A DNA stretch of 33,710 nucleotides from a virus, in the IMG/VR virus record IMGVR_UViG_3300025162_000122, positions 1-33,710 of that record, one strand, 5' to 3'. Made by a program: the position numbers and the translations under genes. Below are positions 28,595 through 33,710 of this stretch, piece by piece. The first letter of the stretch is position 1. The number at the start of each line of letters is the position of its first letter. The notes under the pieces were generated by a model. The model was not told where the DNA came from. It ran no database searches and saw only the letters and a program-made list of their open reading frames with translations.

Positions 28595-28724
28595 TTGCGC
28601 AGCTACATCCTTTCCTTTCGTCTTCAGGTACCCGGCAACAAACTTCTTCAGCTTTGCTTCGTGCTTCAGTATCGCGGGCCTTTCGCGGTCAAGCGCTTCA
28701 TAAACGGTGCGGGCTTTTTTTTTT
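28595..28724 (-). other. Open in-frame extension linking portal to MuF at an A10 run
   Basis: In the MuF frame the sequence upstream of GTG 28594 has no stop and reads ARTVYEALDRERPAILKHEA, then KLKKFVAGYLKTKGKDVAAQ, which is amphipathic helix of the type found at the start of MuF proteins. It has no ATG, GTG or TTG start. It begins at a run of ten A's (28715-28724) within the portal gene, where the portal frame would need a -1 shift to enter it. Confidence 0.6.
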
Positions 28725-30249
28725 GAAGGTCGTCGTTTTTAGGTAAGGTTACCGGCTCTTCTTTGTCTTGGCAAGCATCTGTAGTAAAGTTTCCGGTAGA
28801 ATCGCCTAACTTTTGCGCCGGCTCCTTAATCGTCGCATCTTGTGATGCTGGCTCTTCTGGCACTGGCTTCGCTCCGTTATCTATTTGCCCTTCGAGCTGT
28901 GGCGGCGGCGCTGGCTTGCGCTCGTCAATCTCTTGCGGCGTCAGTGGGTCAAGACCTCTTTTAATCCTGACCTCGTTGACGTCCAGCACGCCCGTGTTGA
29001 TATCAATCTGATCTGCTTGAGAGTTTTGCAGGTTGATAGCGGCCTCCTGAGCAAGATCCGGGTCTTTGCTGTCCTTGAATTTCATCATCAAATCAGTATA
29101 GCCGAAATACTTGATGATGATGTAATCGACAAGGGATTTGACCCACTGCAAAACTGGCAATAATCCCTCTGACACCGCCTGATCAACGGCAGTCCCTGCA
29201 GTTGCCCTGTTCATCTGCTTGATAAAAGCCATATTCGGCACGGAGAAAGCATAACAGACGATACGAGCAATCCACTCATCAAACTCATCTTTAAGCAGGC
29301 CTTCCTTCGTGTTGATCGGTGACATCCCCCCAGGCACAAACTTTGCTTTCCTGCGCTCTCCAGTGTTGCCGCTCATGACCTCATCCCAATAACCCTGCAT
29401 CATCCGTACTTGGTCAGGCGTCCAGTCTGTAGGGCAGGCAAGCATCATATCAGGGACGCTTCCCTCGGTATAAAACTGCAACTGTGAGAGCTGGCGGCGC
29501 AATGCGATGTTTACCGTCATCATGATCTGTTCAACCGGAGAGAACCCATACAGCTTGTTGGTGCGCTTATTCCGTGGTTTGTAGATCAGTTCGTCTCGCG
29601 TAAAATCTCCCGCAGGGATGCCTTTAAGTATCTGCTGGTATGCTGGCTGTGGGGGAATCGGTGTTCGTCCTGATAAATCGATCTTACGGGATATCGTAGC
29701 TCCATCTATCGGATCAAGAGCATACAACCGCCCGCCTTTCGTGAGGCGCGGGTATATAGCAGGGGCATCAATGACAAGCAAATCTTCAAGCAGCATTCTC
29801 AACCACTCAAACCAGGTATTCTCTTTGTCAGGCAGTGAAAGAAACTCCTGAATCTCCCTGCATCTTGCGTCGGGCTCAATGCCGTCTTCTTTCTGCACTA
29901 TCTCGATCTCAAGAGAGCATACCAGGTCTTTTCTTGTCTCGATCACAAGCCTGAGGATATCGAGATTGTCAGCGAGAGCGCGGAGCTGATCAAAAGTCAC
30001 TGGCTCATACGCGCGAGGCCTGATGTTGACATTATAGCCAACGGGATAGTCAAACGCCCGTCCTCTAACGTCTGCGGGTGTCGAGACTTGTAAGGGTTGC
30101 ATTGGCGCCATCCATCCGCTTCCCTGCTCTACCGGAACTGCTTGAGGGGCTGGCTCGACGACATTGCTTTCCGTACTGACGAACTGACCGCCCCTAATGA
30201 CGGTCTGAAGCATCGCGTCACTGATTGGCGTCTTTATTCCTTCTGGCAT
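28666..30249 (-). CDS. Portal protein
   Basis: 527 aa. MPEGIKTPISDAMLQTVIRG starts the protein. The portal-type core has FDQLRALADNLDILRLVIET, RKDLVCSLEIEIVQKEDG, WLRMLLEDLLVIDAPAIYPR, FSPVEQIMMTVNIALRRQLS and FVPGGMSPINTKEGLLKDEF, VCYAFSVPNMAFIKQMNRAT. The C-terminal 80 residues are a polar linker (KPAPPPQLEGQIDNGAKPVP). It forms the dodecameric ring through which DNA is packaged. It lies between the large terminase and MuF genes. The last codons contain the A10 run that could shift the ribosome into the MuF frame. Confidence 0.92.
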   Translation of the reverse strand: MPEGIKTPISDAMLQTVIRGGQFVSTESNVVEPAPQAVPVEQGSGWMAPMQPLQVSTPADVRGRAFDYPVGYNVNIRPRAYEPVTFDQLRALADNLDILRLVIETRKDLVCSLEIEIVQKEDGIEPDARCREIQEFLSLPDKENTWFEWLRMLLEDLLVIDAPAIYPRLTKGGRLYALDPIDGATISRKIDLSGRTPIPPQPAYQQILKGIPAGDFTRDELIYKPRNKRTNKLYGFSPVEQIMMTVNIALRRQLSQLQFYTEGSVPDMMLACPTDWTPDQVRMMQGYWDEVMSGNTGERRKAKFVPGGMSPINTKEGLLKDEFDEWIARIVCYAFSVPNMAFIKQMNRATAGTAVDQAVSEGLLPVLQWVKSLVDYIIIKYFGYTDLMMKFKDSKDPDLAQEAAINLQNSQADQIDINTGVLDVNEVRIKRGLDPLTPQEIDERKPAPPPQLEGQIDNGAKPVPEEPASQDATIKEPAQKLGDSTGNFTTDACQDKEEPVTLPKNDDLQKKKPAPFMKRLTAKGPRY

Positions 30250-30282
30250 GGTTTAAAGTTTAAGTGTGTCAAATCTCATTGT

Positions 30283-31680
30283 CTATCCAGCTTTGCGCTC
30301 TTCCCTCAGTCTTTCCGCCTCTTGCTGGTAATACTCCAGCATGCCTGTGGATTTTATCCCTAATGCCAGCTCGTTAAATGCATCCGATGAAGCGTCAATC
30401 TGGTCATCATGTCCCGAACCTGAACCGTCAAAACTCTCAAGCTCTGACAGATAAGCATCATTCCACTTGCCTCTTAAAAGCTTCACATTTCCGCCTTGGA
30501 CTTGTGAGGAAAACGGCGTAGCTCTTACGGTCTTGCTGCCAGATACAGGATTGGTTTTGATCGTATATCCGGCTAATTCTTGAATGTATGATCTCACCTG
30601 TGTTTTTCCTGCTTGTCCGGGGTCTTGTGGGATAAGAACCGGAACGCCAAACCCATCTGATGAAGCAACGTTTTTGATGCTGCCCATGACCTTTGATGCG
30701 TCAACCCTGAACCTCTCGACGTGCTCAACGTAGTAGATTTTGTCAATGACAGACATTCTCACGCCAGCCGTCCAATCTGGATCATCAGCTTCTTTTTTCT
30801 TTTCAGTTCCCGCCAGATCCCACGCCCTGACGGTTTTCGTTATCTGGCCAACAGGAAGCACATCAACGATCTCAAACTCTGATCGCTTGAAGTAGCTCCC
30901 TGCTGATGGCCTAATATTCCAATTCCCCTTCTTCAGCCTTTCCCGCTCAACTCTTGTAAGAGCATCAAGGTTTGATAAATATTTTGGATCGAGCTTAAGC
31001 AGTATCGGATTATCTTCAATCGATGACGCAATAAACGTAAAACTTAACGGCAAGCTGTTCGGGTACTCATCAAGCAGCTCTTGTTTTGTGCCCGCAAAGA
31101 CTGCCGCATCATCAACCACAATAAGCCACCTGATAACGCCAGAGCGTTCAGGAATCGCATACCCCGCACTGTCCAGATACCAGTCAACCCACTCGCGCGC
31201 GAAATGGTCAGGATCAGGGTTAAGTGTTGCGCGGATTTTTGTATCTACCCCGGACGTTGACCGGTTACGTGACAGCATATAGCTGAACTGCGCCCACGTA
31301 AAATGAGTAAGCTCATCGAATGCGAGGTATACGATCTGTGAGCCCTGCCAGTCAAACCGGTTTTTTTCGTACTCCATGTGAGCAAATCCAACACGGCCAC
31401 CGGAGGGAAATGTGAATGTAAGTGCTGATTGGTTTGACTTTGCGCCGACAAGAGAATATACCGTGCTTGCTGTATCCCATAAACCGCCCTCACTGGTAAC
31501 CTGCTTTGTTGTGCGCCGGAAAATAACAGCGCCATAATCCTTATTACTTACGTCTCTGCATGCGTCCAACAAGAGAGCATAAGATTTCCCGCCGCCAGCC
31601 GCACCGCCATAAAAAACGATATCTGCGCTGCACTTTACGAACTGCGTCTGCGGACCTGCTTGCGGTTTAAATTCGGTCAT
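30283..31680 (-). CDS. terL: Terminase large subunit
   Basis: 465 aa. The ATPase part has Walker A GGAAGGGKS (residues 25-33), Walker B IVYLAFDE (D122, E123) and the coupling region RATLNPDPDHF. The nuclease part has RAWDLAGT (D288), PQDPGQAGK (D353) and HDDQIDA (D425, D426, D429), the acidic residues of the RNase H-like site. The protein packages DNA into the prohead. The gene starts in a 4-nt overlap with the small-subunit gene. Headful or cos packaging cannot be decided from this sequence. Confidence 0.96.
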   Translation of the reverse strand: MTEFKPQAGPQTQFVKCSADIVFYGGAAGGGKSYALLLDACRDVSNKDYGAVIFRRTTKQVTSEGGLWDTASTVYSLVGAKSNQSALTFTFPSGGRVGFAHMEYEKNRFDWQGSQIVYLAFDELTHFTWAQFSYMLSRNRSTSGVDTKIRATLNPDPDHFAREWVDWYLDSAGYAIPERSGVIRWLIVVDDAAVFAGTKQELLDEYPNSLPLSFTFIASSIEDNPILLKLDPKYLSNLDALTRVERERLKKGNWNIRPSAGSYFKRSEFEIVDVLPVGQITKTVRAWDLAGTEKKKEADDPDWTAGVRMSVIDKIYYVEHVERFRVDASKVMGSIKNVASSDGFGVPVLIPQDPGQAGKTQVRSYIQELAGYTIKTNPVSGSKTVRATPFSSQVQGGNVKLLRGKWNDAYLSELESFDGSGSGHDDQIDASSDAFNELALGIKSTGMLEYYQQEAERLREERKAG

Positions 31681-32045
31681 GGCTTTGGGTCTTTCTCGGG
31701 GAGGATAATAACTCCTGCGTACAGGTCTTTACCATCGCCACCGGTGATTTCTTGCCTTTCGACATACCCCCGCTGCTTCCCTTTTGTTTTTAAGTAAAAA
31801 ATAATGCTTGCTGTGTCTCTGTCTTTGATGTTTAAAAAGAGCTGCGACTCGACGAAATCAAGCGCAACATTAGAAAGTTCATCAACATTGGCTTTGAAAT
31901 TTTTATCCAAATCATACCAACGATAAAATGACGCCCTGTTTAAACCGACAGATTTACATGCCGTCGTCACTATGCCAAGATTTTTTTCAAGTGCTTGTAG
32001 AAGCGCCTTTTTTGATGCGTTGTTATTTGTTGCTGGCTTGCTCAT
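31677..32045 (-). CDS. terS: Terminase small subunit
   Basis: 122 aa. N-terminal helix-turn-helix: ASKKALLQALEKNLGIVTTA then CKSVGLNRASFYRWYDLDKN. A helix (FKANVDELSNVALDFVESQL) and 'DTASIIFYLKTKGKQRGYVE' follow; the last is a phrase frequent in phage small terminases of this type. It recognises viral DNA for packaging. It overlaps terL by 4 nt and follows a short Gly/Lys-rich gene. Confidence 0.88.
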   Translation of the reverse strand: MSKPATNNNASKKALLQALEKNLGIVTTACKSVGLNRASFYRWYDLDKNFKANVDELSNVALDFVESQLFLNIKDRDTASIIFYLKTKGKQRGYVERQEITGGDGKDLYAGVIILPEKDPKP

Positions 32046-32195
32046 TTAGAACGGATGATCTCCGGAGATATTTGCCGCACGCATTGCCTGTTCATAAGAT
32101 TTCCCCCCGCGCCTACCTTTGGCTTTAGATGGTTTCCCTTTTCCAGCGGGACCTTTTCCGCCTCCGCCTTTACTTCCGCTACCACTCGCCATCAT
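32046..32195 (-). CDS. Gly/Lys-rich small basic protein
   Basis: 49 aa from the ATG at 32195 (MMASGSGSKGGGGKGPAGKG). The longer frame to 32237 overlaps another possible coding extension. The C-terminal half (RRGGKSYEQAMRAANISGDH) is folded-looking. Charge and Gly/Lys content suggest nucleic-acid binding, but no family is recognised. Its stop directly abuts the small terminase ATG. Confidence 0.5.
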   Translation of the reverse strand: MMASGSGSKGGGGKGPAGKGKPSKAKGRRGGKSYEQAMRAANISGDHPF

Positions 32196-32336
32196 CAAAC
32201 ATTCCGTTGTCAAGCGATAAATCTCCATCAAAATCAAAATCTGTATCCATGCTTGCTTTATGACCGTTTTTGTGGATTGCTTCTATCACCTTACGAAACT
32301 GTCCGCCAATAAAAGGAGGGCGTTAATTTCCGTACC
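32179..32336 (-). other. Open -1 frame following the 32323-32673 gene
   Basis: Just before the stop of the 116-aa gene, a run of seven A's (32337-32343) lets a -1 shift enter a frame open for about 50 codons: LTPSFIGGQFRKVIEAIHKN, GHKASMDTDFDFDGDLSLDN, then GMFDDGEW. The stop at 32179 overlaps the start of the Gly/Lys-rich gene. Its composition looks coding. A separate start within it (GTG near 32285 or ATG 32250) is the alternative. Confidence 0.35.
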
Positions 32337-32673
32337 TTTTTTTCCAGATATCATCGCAGAGAGCCTTAAACTCTTTCTTTCTGCTTATCAATGCTTTCAT
32401 TTTCTCTATCACGTCGCCTTTTGTCTGCCCGTGAACTCCAAATCCTTTGATCCCATCGCATCCGGCCCAATCAGCCACCCAGTCACCAACCTCATCAAAT
32501 CCTCTATGGCCGTTTATCCGAGAGATGATATCGCTTCTGTTGTCGATAAAAACATCCTCGCCATCAATCTTTATCAATTCTGCGGTATTCTTGCTCACGC
32601 TCTCGTATTCACAATCCCTCATCTGCTTTTTCCGGCCTTTTACAGCTTTCTGGCTTCGCTTCGTAGGTGGCAT
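32323..32673 (-). CDS. Hypothetical protein, 116 aa
   Basis: Starts MPPTKRSQKAVKGRKKQMRD, a basic N-terminus, then DCEYESVSKNTAELIKIDGE, FIDNRSDIISRINGHRGFDE and a helical end (MKALISRKKEFKALCDDIWK). No family recognised. It sits between ssb and the terminase genes and may have a -1 frame extension at its 3' end. Its TAA stop lies at the edge of a sequence related to the 27-bp repeat (32308-32326). Confidence 0.6.
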   Translation of the reverse strand: MPPTKRSQKAVKGRKKQMRDCEYESVSKNTAELIKIDGEDVFIDNRSDIISRINGHRGFDEVGDWVADWAGCDGIKGFGVHGQTKGDVIEKMKALISRKKEFKALCDDIWKKRYGN

Positions 32674-32756
32674 CTAAAGAGTTTTTTATATCAAATGATT
32701 AAAGTATCCGTTTGCGGCTTTTTTTGCTGTCAGACCGCCCACTTTATCATCCTTGA

Positions 32757-33164
32757 CTAAAACGGAAGATCATCAGCCGCACCTGTAACCTCTTCAGGAA
32801 CGGGAGGCGAATACGGTCGCTCATCCTGTCCTGCTGGCTTTCGTTCGAGCATCTGCATCTCACTAATCACAATCTCAGTGGTGTACTGCTTCACCCCCTC
32901 TTTTTCCCAGCTCCGAGTCTGCAGTCTTCCCTCTATGTATACCTGCGATCCTTTGTGCAGATACTCTTTGCATATTTCTGCTAACCGTCCCCAGGCAACA
33001 ACTCTATGCCATTCCGTTCTCTCCTGCCACTCTCCTTGCTGGTTTTTGAACTTCTCGCTTGTTGCGATGGTGAAGTTTGCGACAGTTGTCGAACCCGCCT
33101 GACGGCTTTCGGGATCCCCACCGAGTCTGCCGAGAAGAATTACTTTATTAACGCCTTTTGCCAT
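32757..33164 (-). CDS. ssb: Single-stranded DNA-binding protein
   Basis: 135 aa. OB-fold motifs: [60 protein letters not shown] and [20 protein letters not shown]. The C-terminal tail is short and ends with the conserved acidic tip DDLPF that recruits partner proteins. It protects ssDNA during phage replication and recombination. It lies near the Gp157-like gene if the genome is circular. Upstream are iteron-like repeats. Confidence 0.97.
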   Translation of the reverse strand: MAKGVNKVILLGRLGGDPESRQAGSTTVANFTIATSEKFKNQQGEWQERTEWHRVVAWGRLAEICKEYLHKGSQVYIEGRLQTRSWEKEGVKQYTTEIVISEMQMLERKPAGQDERPYSPPVPEEVTGAADDLPF

Positions 33165-33181
33165 TATGATCTTGTTTATGC

Positions 33182-33208
33182 GCGGTTTATGCGGTTTATG
33201 CGGTTTAT
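33182..33208 (+). repeat. Three tandem 9-bp repeats (iteron-like)
   Basis: GCGGTTTAT is repeated exactly three times at 33182-33190, 33191-33199 and 33200-33208, with a partial copy before it (TGTTTATGC). The array lies 18-44 bp upstream of the ssb ATG. It may be an origin or regulatory binding array. Confidence 0.7.
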
Positions 33209-33220
33209 GCGCCTTAAGCG

Positions 33221-33248
33221 CGTTTTAAGCTACACTTTTCTTAAAACG
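33221..33248. repeat. 9-bp inverted repeat upstream of ssb
   Basis: CGTTTTAAG (33221-33229) and CTTAAAACG (33240-33248) are perfect inverted repeats with a 10-nt spacer. It lies beside the iteron-like array. Operator or origin hairpin are both possible. Confidence 0.55.
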
Positions 33249-33308
33249 TCTATTTGTACGCCTACATGCCTGTTTTTAAAGCCTATCCACCTTCCTGTGC
33301 GTCCTGCA

Positions 33309-33551
33309 CTATCTCACTACCTTATCAGCATGCACTAATCCGCTGCGCTGTGCGAGTTGAGCTCGAAATCTTGCGATCAGAGCGTCACGAACAAGAATGT
33401 CGTGCCTTAAGCATTCATTTGCTTCGTCTGCGGCATGGAGCATCAATTTTAGTTGAGCTATGCGATTGTCCTTTTCGGCTATGTCGGCGTTGTGAGTTTC
33501 GATAAGATCATTCCATTCGATATCGTTCAGTCCCAGTAATCCTTCGTTCAT
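33309..33551 (-). CDS. Coiled-coil hypothetical protein
   Basis: 80 aa starting MNEGLLGLNDIEWNDLIETH. The sequence is one long heptad-like helix (NADIAEKDNRIAQLKLMLHA, then ANECLRHDILVRDALIARFR), so a coiled coil is expected. No family is assigned. Its start overlaps the stop of the zinc-ribbon gene as ATGA. The 144 bp between it and ssb hold only the repeats at 33182-33248. Confidence 0.6.
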   Translation of the reverse strand: MNEGLLGLNDIEWNDLIETHNADIAEKDNRIAQLKLMLHAADEANECLRHDILVRDALIARFRAQLAQRSGLVHADKVVR

Positions 33552-33710
33552 TTTTCTTCCTCCATTTTATCGGATTCAACCGTCTCAATCTCACTTTTGC
33601 AGTGAGAACATTCATTAATTTGTTTGTTGCTTGTAATCCTTGCTCCGCACTGGCAAGTTACATCAAAGTACGGAATCAGCCTATATGGCTTTTCTTGTTG
33701 TGTTGTGCTC
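33548..33710 (-). CDS. Zinc-ribbon protein, 5' end cut by window edge
   Basis: Only the last 54 codons are visible: PYRLIPYFDVTCQCGARITS, then NKQINECSHCKSEIETVESD and KMEEEK, ending TGA in a 4-nt overlap with 33309-33551. The CxC...CxxC arrangement is a zinc ribbon. If the window is a permuted circle, the start lies beyond the left edge near the Gp157-like gene; the two partial frames are not in phase when joined directly, so at least one base is missing or they are separate genes. Confidence 0.7.
   Translation of the reverse strand, partial: STTQQEKPYRLIPYFDVTCQCGARITSNKQINECSHCKSEIETVESDKMEEEK

Noticed and set aside
33182-33208. CRISPR array
   Set aside because: The units are only 9 bp and directly tandem, with no spacers; no cas genes in the window.

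Overview
This window is almost entirely a temperate siphovirus (HK97-type capsid, long non-contractile tail). Essentially every convincing gene lies on the minus strand, so transcription runs from high to low coordinates. Host signals are indirect: canonical Shine-Dalgarno sequences, a predicted outer-membrane lipoprotein next to the lysis genes and an M15-type endolysin suggest a Gram-negative host of moderate G+C content. The sequence alone does not identify the taxon.

Layout in transcription order. (1) 33710 to 32757: end of a replication/recombination block, with a zinc-ribbon protein (cut by the window edge), a coiled-coil protein, an iteron-like repeat region and a single-stranded DNA-binding protein. 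(2) 32673 to 27320: packaging and portal block (hypothetical proteins, small and large terminase, portal, MuF-type minor head protein). The MuF protein carries a C-terminal JAMM/RadC-like metal-site motif, and its reading frame continues upstream into the portal gene through a run of ten A's. (3) 27323 to 26243: an accessory cassette of five small genes, including an immunity candidate and a superinfection-immunity-like membrane protein, closed by a strong intrinsic terminator. (4) 26137 to 20183: prohead protease/scaffold, major capsid, connectors, tail terminator, major tail protein and tail-assembly chaperone with a probable -1 frameshift. (5) 20183 to 10572: tape measure, a lambda M/L/K/J-like tail-tip set, a fibre-assembly-like protein and a tail protein. 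(6) 10560 to 6456: an 18-residue-repeat adhesin-like protein, small structural proteins, holin, M15 endolysin and a lipoprotein, then a terminator. (7) 6270 to 6177: a fragment resembling the 3' end of a tmRNA (or tRNA) gene plus a terminator, read here as attP. (8) 6041 to 1: P4-type integrase, many small early genes, a Rha/KilAC antirepressor with a frameshifted C-terminus, an AlpA-like regulator and a Gp157-like protein cut by the left edge.

The integrase lies on one side of the att core and the end of the late/lysis operon on the other. In an integrated prophage these would be at opposite ends. The window therefore most likely comes from a circular or circularly permuted phage genome, or from tandem prophages, and not from a single integrated copy with host flanks. 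The Gp157-like gene at the left edge and the SSB block at the right edge fit one early operon interrupted by the window ends.

Most interesting points: the portal/MuF frameshift junction, the MuF-JAMM fusion with its adjacent immunity-like cassette, a 27-bp exact repeat placed upstream of two late gene blocks, the intact attP, iteron-like repeats before ssb, and a carbohydrate-binding-like module apparently inserted into the tail-tip protein.
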